From assembly GCA_036524775.1 (NCBI GenBank), contig DATDBO010000045.1, positions 1-64,000 of the forward strand: 64,000 nt of DNA, given 5' to 3'. The stretch is from VRUE01 sp036524775. Its GTDB lineage: Bacteria; Actinomycetota; Thermoleophilia; Solirubrobacterales; 70-9. Shown piece after piece: positions 16,702 to 25,125 of this stretch (position 1 is the stretch's first letter; every line of letters starts with the position of its first letter). Position numbers and translations under genes: made by a program. The notes beneath the pieces were generated by a model. The model was not told where the DNA came from and made no database searches. It was given only the letters and a program-made list of their open reading frames with translations.

Positions 16702-17517
16702 ATGGAGGAACACAAGAGAGGGGGCTGCGGACATCGCAAGCGGCTAGTCAACCGCCGGGCACAGGGGGACCTGGGCGAGTTCTCCGCGATGGAGTGGTTT
16801 GCCAGCCAGGGTGCACTTGTGTGGACGCCTCTCGGCCACAGCCGAGATGCAGACCTGATCGCCGAAATCAACGGACACATGCTTCGAGTGCAAGTGAAAA
16901 CGTCGACCCAGAGTGCGATGACGCCGAAGGAACACCGTCGCTGGCGCGTGATGATTGCGACAAACGGCGGGAATCAGAGTTGGAGCGGGGCGACCAAGAC
17001 GTTCGATCCCGCATGCGTCGATCTGCTCTTCGTGCTGGTAGGCGACGGACGTCGCTGGCTTATTCCGGCCAAGGTGATCGAGTCGCAGCGGCAGATCGCT
17101 CTAGGGGGTTCGAAGTACGCGGAGTTCGAGATCGACCGAGGTACGGCGATCGAGCGGCTGATCTACCCTGAGGTTTCACCACCCTTAGAATCAGCCTCTC
17201 AAGCTGGGGGAGCGCCGGAGTCTGGAGAGCCGGGCCGGCCTGTAAAGTCGGTAGCACTGCTTGAGTGGGTTCGAGTCCCACCTCCCCCATTAGATCCTCC
17301 GCCGGTCCACGATTTCGGGCCAAGTGAACGGGTTGCTGCCGAAGCTGCGATCGACGCACCGCTTCGGTTTCAGCGGACACAGATTTCTTCCAAACATCAG
17401 ATCACGATCCCGAGCATTCCCTTTCGCGGGGCCGGGTTTCAGCCAGGAGATCGACTGCATGGTCGTGCGGATGGCCCGGGACGAGTCATCCTCGAACTGG
17501 TCAAAACTCCAAGCTAG
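16702..17517 (+). CDS. PD-(D/E)XK nuclease-like/AbrB-like fusion ORF containing a tRNA-Tyr gene
   Basis: 271 residues, no internal stop. Residues 15-155 look like the intron-homing PD-(D/E)XK family: Glu26 (GDLGEFSA), Asp51 (DADLIAEI) and Gln64-Val-Lys66 (RVQVKTS), then DLLFVLVGDGRRWLIPAKVI. Residues 169-196 are encoded by a complete tRNA-Tyr gene in sense. Residues 225-267 resemble an AbrB/SpoVT DNA-binding strand-swap domain (QISSKHQITIPSIPFR, FQPGDRL, GRVILELV). No ATG, GTG or TTG occurs in this frame from about residue 158 to the AbrB part, so that part can be made only by reading through the tRNA. A LexA-type box sits at the start. Alternative: the ORF past residue 160 is a remnant. Confidence 0.7.
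   Translation: MEEHKRGGCGHRKRLVNRRAQGDLGEFSAMEWFASQGALVWTPLGHSRDADLIAEINGHMLRVQVKTSTQSAMTPKEHRRWRVMIATNGGNQSWSGATKTFDPACVDLLFVLVGDGRRWLIPAKVIESQRQIALGGSKYAEFEIDRGTAIERLIYPEVSPPLESASQAGGAPESGEPGRPVKSVALLEWVRVPPPPLDPPPVHDFGPSERVAAEAAIDAPLRFQRTQISSKHQITIPSIPFRGAGFQPGDRLHGRADGPGRVILELVKTPS
17186..17191 (+). promoter_or_regulatory. Candidate -10 element for tRNA-Tyr
   Basis: TAGAAT lies 14 bases before the mature tRNA 5' end, inside the nuclease-like ORF. No good -35 hexamer is visible. It would let the tRNA be made independently of the SOS-controlled upstream start. Confidence 0.35.
17206..17289 (+). tRNA. tRNA-Tyr (GTA)
   Basis: A full cloverleaf can be drawn: acceptor GGGGGAG with CTCCCCC, D-stem CCGG/CCGG, anticodon stem CCGGC/GTCGG around loop CTGTAAA (anticodon GTA), a long variable arm as expected for bacterial tRNA-Tyr, T-stem GTGGG/CCCAC with loop TTCGAGT, and discriminator A. 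The CCA end is not encoded. It lies in sense inside the ORF 16702-17517. Confidence 0.93.
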
Positions 17518-17894
17518 CCCGACTTGACGCCGAGCCGGGCGGCCATGCGCTCGTTGAAGGCGGTCAGCGCCGACATCGGGCGCATGAAGACGGTCAGCTC
17601 CTTGACCAGGCCCTCCTCGTCGAGCTCGAGGAAGTCGATGCCCTCCAGCTCGCGGTCGCCGACCCGCGCCTTGAAGCGGAGGACGACGGTGTCGCCCTCG
17701 GCCAGCTCGTCGGTGTAGCGAAAGTCTTCGAGCGTGGCGGATACGTGGGTGAGGACGCCGGTCACCAGCTCGCGGCCCTCGAAGCCGCGGAAGAGGATCG
17801 GACTGTGCAGGACGACGTCCTCGCGCAGCGTCGCCGTCATCGCCTCCAGGTCTTTGGCCTCGGCGGCGAGGCGGAACGGGTGGGGCTCGGTCAT
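17514..17894 (-). CDS. SnoaL/NTF2-like small protein
   Basis: 126 residues with the NTF2-like cone pattern: PFRLAAEAKDLEAMTATLREDVVLHSPI at the start, GRELVTGVLTHVSATLEDFRYTDEL in the middle, and VLRFKARVGDRELEGIDFLELDEEGLVKELTVFMRPMSAL at the end. Such proteins bind or isomerise small hydrophobic ligands; the substrate is unknown. Its ATG overlaps the stop of the F420-type gene upstream, so the two are one operon. Its end overlaps the nuclease-like ORF by four bases, convergently. Confidence 0.85.
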   Translation of the reverse strand: MTEPHPFRLAAEAKDLEAMTATLREDVVLHSPILFRGFEGRELVTGVLTHVSATLEDFRYTDELAEGDTVVLRFKARVGDRELEGIDFLELDEEGLVKELTVFMRPMSALTAFNERMAARLGVKSG

Positions 17895-18352
17895 GCCGGC
17901 TCCAACACGAAGAGGGCGATGTCGCGGTCGGTCCGCGCCTCGTATTCGTCGAAGCCCGAGTACTGCTCGTTGTGCTTGCGCCAGAGCTCCGTTCGCTCCC
18001 CGCCCTCGGCGACCCGCGCCCTCACTCTGCGGCGCTCGCGACCGATCTCGACCTCGGCCTCCGGGTTTGCCTTCAGGTTGAGCGACCAGGCGGGCGTGCG
18101 GTTGTGCCCGGCGTTGGAGCCGATCACGACCATGTCATCGCCGTCGGCCAGGTAGACGACCGGCGCGGTGCGCTGCTGACCGGACTTGCGCCCCGTCGTG
18201 GTGAGCAGCAAGACGGGCGCTTTGTTGATCCGCCCGCCGATCCGCCCCCCAGAAAGCCTATAAAGGGGGGTGTTGAGCCTGCCGATCCAACGCAGCCCAG
18301 TCGCCCCCATCGCCTGAGATGCACGTGAATAAAACTTATCCCCAGAAGGCAT
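17891..18352 (-). CDS. F420-dependent nitroreductase-family oxidoreductase
   Basis: 153 residues of the deazaflavin-dependent (Ddn-like) split-barrel family: PVLLLTTTGRKSGQQRTAPVVYLADGDDMVVIGSNAGHNRTPAWSLNLKANPEAEVEIG is the family core. These enzymes use coenzyme F420, or sometimes only bind it, to reduce quinones or other acceptors. A start further in (MGATGLRWIG) is possible. Operon with the SnoaL-like gene. Confidence 0.88.
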   Translation of the reverse strand: MPSGDKFYSRASQAMGATGLRWIGRLNTPLYRLSGGRIGGRINKAPVLLLTTTGRKSGQQRTAPVVYLADGDDMVVIGSNAGHNRTPAWSLNLKANPEAEVEIGRERRRVRARVAEGGERTELWRKHNEQYSGFDEYEARTDRDIALFVLEPA

Positions 18353-18370
18353 CTCAGCAGTATTTCAGCC

Positions 18371-18469
18371 CCTGACGCGTCGGAGAGGTGGTCAGGCAAG
18401 GACGCAGGGAGCGTGGCGTGCTCTGCACGCGAGCGACCGAGGACGCCGCATGACCGCCTCTCCGGCGCG

Positions 18470-18474
<5 letters not shown>
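18371..18474 (+). repeat. Long inverted repeat / candidate structured RNA at the 3' end of rpoD
   Basis: Arms 18371-18394 and 18451-18474 pair over 24 positions, with two differences. As plus-strand RNA both differences are G-U wobbles, so the whole stem pairs; as minus-strand RNA they become A-C mismatches. The 56-base interior contains a second hairpin, GCGTGC-TCT-GCACGC. The right arm includes the stop codon of the sigma factor gene, which is on the minus strand. It may be a terminator or a plus-strand RNA antisense to the rpoD end. It lacks the conserved SRP RNA loop and any U-tract. Confidence 0.5.
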
Positions 18475-19591
<1,117 letters not shown>

Positions 19592-19700
19592 CGGCTCGAT
19601 CTCACTGCCTCCGCTGCAACCCTGTACCCCTCCCGGGGGCCGGCCCCAACGCTCCGGCTTGCCGAAGTATAGGGAGCCGATCGCCTACGCTTCATGCTCG

Positions 19701-20708
19701 ATGACCGGCGGCTCCCCCACTTCGCTCTCGACCGCGACGCCCGACGTGCAGTCTGGGTTGCCCGCTACGAGTGTCAGCCTCTCGCGGGTCGGCGTGACCG
19801 GGGTCGAGAAGGTGATCCGGGTCACCGCGAACGGCGGCGAGGACCTCTACCACGCCGATTTCGAGTGCTTCGTCGACCTCAACCCGCGCCAGGCCGGGGT
19901 CCACATGTCGCGTTTCGAGGAAATCGTCGGGGAGGCGATCGACGAGGTCGTCCTCGGCGAGGCCTTCCGCGCCGAGATCCTCGCCGCCCACATCGCGCAG
20001 CGCGTGCGCGAGCGCCAGGGCGGCCTGCGGGCCGAGGTCTCGGTCAAGGCGCGCTACCCGGAGACGGTCACCACCCCCGCCAGCGGCCTCTCGACGCAGG
20101 AGATCTACGTCCTCTTCGGCACCGCGGTCGACTCGCTGCGGGGGACCCGCACGCTGACCGGCGTGCAGGCGCAGGGGATGACCGCTTGCCCCTGCGCGCA
20201 GGAGATGGTCGGCGGCCTCGCCCGCGAACGCCTCGCCGAGCGCGGCTTCGACGCGGAGCAGATCGAGGCCGCGATCGAGGCCGTGCCGGTCGCCACCCAC
20301 AACCAGCGCGGCATCGGCACGCTGCACGTCGGCTGCCCCGAGGGCGGCCCGGCCTGGATCGACGCGCCGGAGCTGGTGCGCATCGTCGAGCAGTCGATGA
20401 GCTCTGAGATCTACGAGCTGATGAAGCGGCCCGACGAGCTCGCCGTCGTCGCCAAGGCGCACTCGCAGCCGCGCTTCGTCGAGGACTGCGTGCGCGAGAT
20501 GGTGCGCCGCGTCGTCGTCGACTACCCCGACCTTCCCGGGGACGCTTTCGTCATGGCGCGCCAGGAGAACCTGGAGACGATCCACCGCCACAACGTCGTC
20601 GCCGAGCGCTACGGCAAGCTCGACGACCTGCGGGTCGAGATCGAGAGCGGCGAGCACGAGCGCCGCCACACGACGATGCGCGAGTGGCTGGAGGCGCCGG
20701 CCAGCTAG
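19701..20708 (+). CDS. folE2: GTP cyclohydrolase, FolE2/MptA family (COG1469)
   Basis: From the ATG at 19701 about 335 residues. Family motifs: SLSRVGVTGVEKVI, FECFVDLNPRQAGVHMSRF, the metal-site stretch GMTACPCAQEMV, and ATHNQRGIGTLHV. It opens the GTP ring to start folate or other pterin synthesis and replaces the unrelated FolE. Whether it yields the MptA-type cyclic phosphate cannot be told from sequence. The end overlaps convergent pgsA by four bases. Confidence 0.92.
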   Translation: MTGGSPTSLSTATPDVQSGLPATSVSLSRVGVTGVEKVIRVTANGGEDLYHADFECFVDLNPRQAGVHMSRFEEIVGEAIDEVVLGEAFRAEILAAHIAQRVRERQGGLRAEVSVKARYPETVTTPASGLSTQEIYVLFGTAVDSLRGTRTLTGVQAQGMTACPCAQEMVGGLARERLAERGFDAEQIEAAIEAVPVATHNQRGIGTLHVGCPEGGPAWIDAPELVRIVEQSMSSEIYELMKRPDELAVVAKAHSQPRFVEDCVREMVRRVVVDYPDLPGDAFVMARQENLETIHRHNVVAERYGKLDDLRVEIESGEHERRHTTMREWLEAPAS

Positions 20709-21271
20709 GCCCGGCTTGCGGCGCGGCCGCGCGCCTGCCGCTCCTGCTCGAGCCGGCGGCGCAGGCCAAAGAAGTAGTCGGCGCCGCTGACGACGGTCGC
20801 GACGACCGCCAGGTAGACCAGCGCGTCGACCCAGGCCGGTGAGGGAACGACGGCGATCAGCGCGATCACGGCGGCGATCTGCAGCACGGTCTTCAGCTTG
20901 CCCAACCGGCTGGCGGCGATCACGACGCCGCGCTCGGCGGCGATAGCGCGCAGGCCGGTGACGGCGATCTCACGGGCGATGATCACCATCGCCACCCAGG
21001 CCTGCAGGCGGTCGAGCGAGACGAGCGAGATCAGCGCGGCGACGATCAGCAGCTTGTCGGCGAGCGGGTCCATCAGCTTGCCGAACGTGGTGACGGCGTC
21101 GCGCGAGCGGGCGAAGTAGCCGTCGAGCCCGTCGGTGAGCGCGGCGAGGGCGAAGACCGCGGCGGCGAGCTCGTCGCCGTTCGGGGTCTCGCCGAGCAGG
21201 GCGACGACCACGACCGGCACGGCGAGGATGCGAAGCATCGTCAGCGTGTTGGCGAGGTTGAGCGGGAACAA
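20705..21271 (-). CDS. pgsA: CDP-diacylglycerol-glycerol-3-phosphate 3-phosphatidyltransferase
   Basis: 188 residues, several membrane helices, with the CDP-alcohol phosphotransferase motif as DGLDGYFARSRDAVTTFGKLMDPLADKLL (DGxDGxxAR...GxxxDxxxD). It makes phosphatidylglycerol phosphate in the membrane. The start is read as TTG at 21271, four bases after the stop of the upstream MMPL gene, so the two are co-transcribed. Confidence 0.9.
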   Translation of the reverse strand: MFPLNLANTLTMLRILAVPVVVVALLGETPNGDELAAAVFALAALTDGLDGYFARSRDAVTTFGKLMDPLADKLLIVAALISLVSLDRLQAWVAMVIIAREIAVTGLRAIAAERGVVIAASRLGKLKTVLQIAAVIALIAVVPSPAWVDALVYLAVVATVVSGADYFFGLRRRLEQERQARGRAASRA

Positions 21272-21274
21272 GGC

Positions 21275-23476
21275 TCAATCGCTTCCGGCGGAGGCCTTCG
21301 CGGCTGCGGCATCGCGCTTGGCGAAGTAGTCCTCGCCCTCGATGCTGATCCGCGGCACGAAGCGGTCGAGCCAAGCGGGCATCCACCACATCCGCTTGCC
21401 GAGCAGGACCATCACGGCGGGCACCAGCAGGCAGCGGACCAGGGTCGCGTCGATCGCGATCGCCACCGCCAGGCCGACGCCGAACTCCTTCACGATCGGG
21501 TTGCCGTTGAGGACGAAGCTGGTGAACACGCAGACCATGATCGCCGCTGCCGAGGTGATCACCCGGCCGGTGTTGGCGAGGCCTTCGATCACCGCCCGCC
21601 GGGCGTCGCCATGGGCGCGGTAGTGCTCGCGCATCTGCGTCAGCAGGAAGACCTCGTAGTCCATCGAGAGGCCGAAGAGGATCGCGAACATCAAGAGCGG
21701 CACGAAGCTGACGATCGGGATCGAGTGGTCCAGCCCGATCAACGAGGCGCCCCAGCCCCACTGGAAGACCGCCGTGACGACACCGTAGGAGGCGGCGACG
21801 GAGAGCAGGTTCATCGCCGCCGCCTTGACCGGGATCAAGAGGGAGCGGAAGGCGAGCAGGAGGACGACGAAGCTGAGCGCGACGACGATCGCGATCATCA
21901 GCGGCAGCTTGTCGCCGATCTGAGTGGCGAGGTCGATGTAGCCGGCGGTCTGGCCGCCGACGTAGGCGGCCGCTTCGCTCCCTTTCAGGGCCGCCGGGAC
22001 CGTCGTCTCGCGCAGGCGTTCGACCAGTTCGACCGTTTCGGTGTCCCAGGGGGCCGATTCGGAGATCACCGAGAAGAAGCCGACGGTGCCCTGCGGGTCG
22101 AAGGTCGGCGGGCTGACCGCGGCGATGTTGCCGGCCGCCCCGATCTGCTTCTGCAGCTTCGGGGTCAGCTGCTTCGCTTCCCCGGCCGAGGCGAATTCGG
22201 AGACGACCACGAGCGGCCCGATCGAGCCCTGGCCGAAGCCTTCGCGCAGGCCTTCGGCCGACTGGCGGACGGTCGTCGACTTGGGGAAGGCGCTGATGTC
22301 GTTCTGGCCCAGTTCGAGGTCGAGCAGCGGGATCGCGAGGACGAGCAGGACTACCAGCGAGGCCACGGTCGAGCGCCACGGCCGCTTGGCGACCCCGTCG
22401 GCCCAGCGCAGCCAGCCGTGCGGCTTGCGGTCGTCGGGGTGCGTCTTGCCGAGCGTGACCCGCAGCGAGTCGATTCGCGGACCGAGCAGGCCGAGCAGCG
22501 CCGGCAGCAGCGTCGCCGCGGCGACCAAGGCGGTCAGCACGGCGATCGCGGCGGTGAAGCCGAGGGTGGTGACGAGCGGGATCCCGGCGAAGCCGAGCGA
22601 GCAGAGCGCGATCACGACGGTGAAGCCGGCGAAGACGACGGCGCCGCCCGCGGTCGCGGTCGCGCGCGCGATCGACTCGTGTATCTCCATCCCGTCGCGC
22701 AGCTGCAGTTTGTGGCGGGTGACGATGAAGAGCGCGTAGTCGATGCCGACGCCGAGCCCGATCATCGTCGCCAGGGTGGTGGCGACGCTCGGCACCTGGA
22801 CGACCCCCTCGAGCAGGCGGATGATCGAGAGCGCGCAGGCGAGGCCGATCACGGCCGAGACGATCGGCAGCATCATCGCGGTCGCCGTGCCGAAGGCGAA
22901 GAGGAGGATGATCACCGCCGCCGCCAGGCCGATCGCGTCGCTGATCTCGGTCGAGGGTTTGGAGAGCTGCTGACCGACGTAGCCGCCGATCGAGGGTTCG
23001 AGGCCCGCTGCTTCGGCCGGAGCGGCGGCGTCGAGCACTCCCTGCGCCTCGGCTTCGGTCAGTTCGCCCGGGCCGATGGCGAGGTAGACGGGGATGTAGG
23101 CGATGCGCTTGTCGGGGCTGAGGAACGCGGCGCCCTGGGGGCTGAGCGGGTCGACCGCGGAGTTGACGTCGGCCTTCGCGTTCAACCGCTTGACCGTCTC
23201 GGCGATCGCTTCGCTGTAGCGCGGCGAGGTCAGCCGTTCGTCGGTCGAGACGAAGACCAACGGGTTGGTGCCGTAGGCCTGTTCGGGCAGGTGCGCTTCG
23301 AGCAGCTCGGTCGCTTCGGTCGAGTCGGTGCCGGGCAGGGTGAGGTTGTCGTTGGTCTTGCCCTCGGCGGCCTGTCCGGCGGCGACGAGGGCTATGGCGA
23401 GGACCACCCAGACGGCGATCGTCGGGTAGTGCCGGCGCGAGCAGAAGCGCCCGATCGCGTAGAGGGGGCCGGTCAC
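21275..23476 (-). CDS. MMPL/RND-family membrane transporter
   Basis: From the GTG at 23476 about 733 residues. Two repeats of the RND topology are seen, each a helix, a periplasm-like loop and a helix cluster. The MMPL motif occurs as GLGVGIDYALFIVTRH in the first half and GLSMDYEVFLLTQMREH in the second, with the Asp-Tyr proton-relay pair. Likely exports lipids or hydrophobic compounds using the proton gradient. Placed between a ferritin-like lipoprotein gene (8 bases upstream) and pgsA (4 bases downstream). Confidence 0.9.
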   Translation of the reverse strand: MTGPLYAIGRFCSRRHYPTIAVWVVLAIALVAAGQAAEGKTNDNLTLPGTDSTEATELLEAHLPEQAYGTNPLVFVSTDERLTSPRYSEAIAETVKRLNAKADVNSAVDPLSPQGAAFLSPDKRIAYIPVYLAIGPGELTEAEAQGVLDAAAPAEAAGLEPSIGGYVGQQLSKPSTEISDAIGLAAAVIILLFAFGTATAMMLPIVSAVIGLACALSIIRLLEGVVQVPSVATTLATMIGLGVGIDYALFIVTRHKLQLRDGMEIHESIARATATAGGAVVFAGFTVVIALCSLGFAGIPLVTTLGFTAAIAVLTALVAAATLLPALLGLLGPRIDSLRVTLGKTHPDDRKPHGWLRWADGVAKRPWRSTVASLVVLLVLAIPLLDLELGQNDISAFPKSTTVRQSAEGLREGFGQGSIGPLVVVSEFASAGEAKQLTPKLQKQIGAAGNIAAVSPPTFDPQGTVGFFSVISESAPWDTETVELVERLRETTVPAALKGSEAAAYVGGQTAGYIDLATQIGDKLPLMIAIVVALSFVVLLLAFRSLLIPVKAAAMNLLSVAASYGVVTAVFQWGWGASLIGLDHSIPIVSFVPLLMFAILFGLSMDYEVFLLTQMREHYRAHGDARRAVIEGLANTGRVITSAAAIMVCVFTSFVLNGNPIVKEFGVGLAVAIAIDATLVRCLLVPAVMVLLGKRMWWMPAWLDRFVPRISIEGEDYFAKRDAAAAKASAGSD

Positions 23477-23483
23477 AGACGGA

Positions 23484-24014
23484 TCATCCCCCACCGCCCG
23501 GCAGCTTGCCCAGATGTTCGCCGTGGCCTGCGGCAAGCCAGGCGACGAGCGTGCGTGGGGCCGGCGTGTACAGGTGCGCGGCTTCGTCGACGTAGAACTC
23601 GACCGCGGCAATCTCCAGCTCGTAGGCGAGGCCGAGGGCTTCGATCGCCCCCTCGGTCCTGGCGGGGTCGAGCTCTTCCGCCTCGGCTTCGGTGTCGCCG
23701 CCGAGGCCCCGGATCGCCTTGGTCAGGGCGTTGACGTACTCCAGCTGCTGGGCGCGCAACCGCCGCCAGACGGCGCTCCGCGAGCCGCGCATGGCGGGGC
23801 GGCTCCGTGTGTATGCCTCGGCCAGGGTCAGCTCGCGCGCCAGGGCTTCGTTGAGGATCGCCGCGTCGGACCCCTTTTCGGGGTCGGTCTCGGCGCCCCG
23901 GCCGCTGCCACCGCAGCCGCCGGTGACGACGAGCATCAAAGACGCCAACAAGGCGGCGGCGCGGCCGACGCCGCGCCGCCTCCCATAGCCACCTGCTGAC
24001 GAATCGGCGCCCAC
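23484..24014 (-). CDS. Ferritin-like lipoprotein
   Basis: From the GTG at 24014 about 176 residues: a positively charged start, hydrophobic stretch (AAALLASLMLVVTGGC) and lipobox Cys, then helices with spaced carboxylates: AAILNEALARELTLAEAYTRS, LRAQQLEYVNALTKAI, GLAYELEIAAVEFYVDEA, and a final AAGHGEHL. This is the pattern of ferritin-like four-helix proteins of the DUF4439 kind. Metal binding is inference. An upstream Lys/Arg-rich extension of the frame is the antisense of nothing but overlaps the next regulator's Lys-rich tail, so I exclude it. Confidence 0.7.
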   Translation of the reverse strand: MGADSSAGGYGRRRGVGRAAALLASLMLVVTGGCGGSGRGAETDPEKGSDAAILNEALARELTLAEAYTRSRPAMRGSRSAVWRRLRAQQLEYVNALTKAIRGLGGDTEAEAEELDPARTEGAIEALGLAYELEIAAVEFYVDEAAHLYTPAPRTLVAWLAAGHGEHLGKLPGGGG

Positions 24015-24066
24015 GGGCCGAAGCCTATGGGCTGTGGATCGCTGGATGCCCCAGCGTCGCCGTGGG

Positions 24067-24786
24067 TTACTTCCTCTTGGCCTTCGCTTTCGCCTTGCCT
24101 TTGGCTTTTTTGCCTTTGGCTTTTTTGGCAGCCGCTTTCGATTTGCGCTTCGGCGCTTTCTGGGCGGCGGAATCCGGAACTTCATAGCCGAGCATCGAGA
24201 GCGATGCCGAGATCGGCGTCTCTTTCGATTTGGCGAGACGCTTGCCAGCTTCGGTGTTGAGCTTCAGCACCTGCTTGAGGGTTTCGTCGAGCAGCTTTTG
24301 CATGGACAGCCATGCCTGCTCGTCGAGCATCAGGGGCGTCCAGCTCAGATGGCGATCCTCGCGATCGTCGAAGGTCTCGCCCTCCATCGCGGCGACGGCG
24401 TCGTCGACGATCGCTTGAAGCAGATCGGCGCTCATCCCTACTCGAACGGACGCTGGCAGCTCATGCCAATCCCGATCGCTCAGATAGGCACGCGAGGTCG
24501 CACGGTAGTAGTGCTCGACCGCACCGCGGCGCGGCTCGGTTTTGACCAGCCTGATCACGCCGTAGTCCTTGAGCACTTTGACGTGGTAGCTGACCTGGCT
24601 GAGCCCTTCGTCGAGCTCTTTGGACAGTTCGTTCGGGCTCGCCATCCGTTCGTTGAGGATGGCCAGGATCTCGGCGCGCAATTCGTGCGCCAGCGATTTG
24701 ATCAGGTCCTGGTTGATGCCTCGTCTGTTCTTCGTCTTTCCTTTTCCTCTTTTACGGCCTTTGGCGGTCTTGCTCTTTGCGGGCAA
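24067..24786 (-). CDS. ArsR-like winged-helix regulator with Lys/Ala-rich histone-like tail
   Basis: From the TTG at 24786 about 239 residues; GGAGGAG sits five bases before it, better than any upstream ATG. The winged helix covers LIKSLAHELRAEILAILNERMASPNELSKELDEGLSQVSYHVKVLKDYGVIRLVKTEPRR. A C-terminal domain follows (WHELPASVRVGMSADLLQAIVDD, DREDRHLSWTPLMLDEQAW) and the last about 35 residues are nearly all Lys, Ala, Gly and Arg (KAAAKKAKGKKAKGK), like histone H1 tails. It is a paralogue of the regulator at 25845-26480. Divergent from the peptide gene across an inverted repeat (24891-24910). Confidence 0.85.
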   Translation of the reverse strand: MPAKSKTAKGRKRGKGKTKNRRGINQDLIKSLAHELRAEILAILNERMASPNELSKELDEGLSQVSYHVKVLKDYGVIRLVKTEPRRGAVEHYYRATSRAYLSDRDWHELPASVRVGMSADLLQAIVDDAVAAMEGETFDDREDRHLSWTPLMLDEQAWLSMQKLLDETLKQVLKLNTEAGKRLAKSKETPISASLSMLGYEVPDSAAQKAPKRKSKAAAKKAKGKKAKGKAKAKAKRK

Positions 24787-24890
24787 AGGGACTCCTCCGA
24801 TCGTTGCTGATGGCTTAACCACTCCATCGTATTGATCACAAAGGCGGTTTTCCATCCCAAATGCAGACTTTTGGCTACTGCTCTATCAAC

Positions 24891-24910
24891 TAGTGGAACT
24901 TTCTCCACTA
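24891..24910. promoter_or_regulatory. Operator candidate between the regulator and the peptide gene
   Basis: TAGTGGA (24891-24897) and TCCACTA (24904-24910) form a perfect inverted repeat with a six-base spacer, midway in the divergent region. Read on the minus strand the right side is CTATTAGTGGA, close to CTATTACTGAA upstream of the E1-like gene (26598-26608), where the paralogous regulator sits. Confidence 0.6.
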
Positions 24911-24989
24911 ATAGCTCGGTCGGGCTAACCGCGCTCTAAGCGCAGGGAGAAGTCCAGTGGAAGAAGGGTCTGTGGAGGGGGTGAAGCAG

Positions 24990-25049
24990 ATGAAGATCAC
25001 CGCGTCAGACGCAGTCGTGCCGATGCTCTCGGTCCACAAGTTCGGCTAA
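24990..25049 (+). CDS. 19-residue peptide gene, candidate RiPP precursor or signal peptide
   Basis: ATG at 24990 to TAA at 25049 encodes MKITASDAVVPMLSVHKFG. A purine-rich GGAGGGG ends nine bases before the ATG. In-frame GTG codons at 24957 and 24981 would add up to 11 residues. The unit is self-contained: operator-like repeat upstream, ribosome site, short ORF, then a perfect 14-base hairpin 26 bases after the stop. It is divergent from a regulator whose paralogue is divergent from an E1-like enzyme with a leader-binding domain. No similar peptide is known to me; expression is not shown. Confidence 0.5.
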   Translation: MKITASDAVVPMLSVHKFG

Positions 25050-25075
25050 GCGCTCAGGCAGAGCACCCTGGCTTT

Positions 25076-25107
25076 CGGACCCGCCCGCGCACTCGCGGGC
25101 GGGTCCG
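25076..25107 (+). terminator. Perfect 14-base hairpin after the peptide gene
   Basis: CGGACCCGCCCGCG, loop CACT, then the exact complement. There is no U-tract, common in high-GC actinobacteria. It separates the peptide gene from the uracil-DNA glycosylase 18 bases further on. Confidence 0.6.
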
Positions 25108-25125
25108 CATGATTCAGTTCCACCG

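Noticed and set aside
16683..17171. A 162-residue frame starting inside the LexA-type box
   Set aside because: Low-complexity in another frame; the 16702 frame has the nuclease motifs.
17322..17527. A separate AbrB-type gene starting downstream of tRNA-Tyr
   Set aside because: The only start there lies in a different frame; the AbrB-like residues are in the 16702 frame, which has no start codon after the tRNA.
24067..24180. Tandem DNA repeats in the Lys-rich tail
   Set aside because: They are simple codon repeats of Lys/Ala/Gly inside a coding region, not a separate element.
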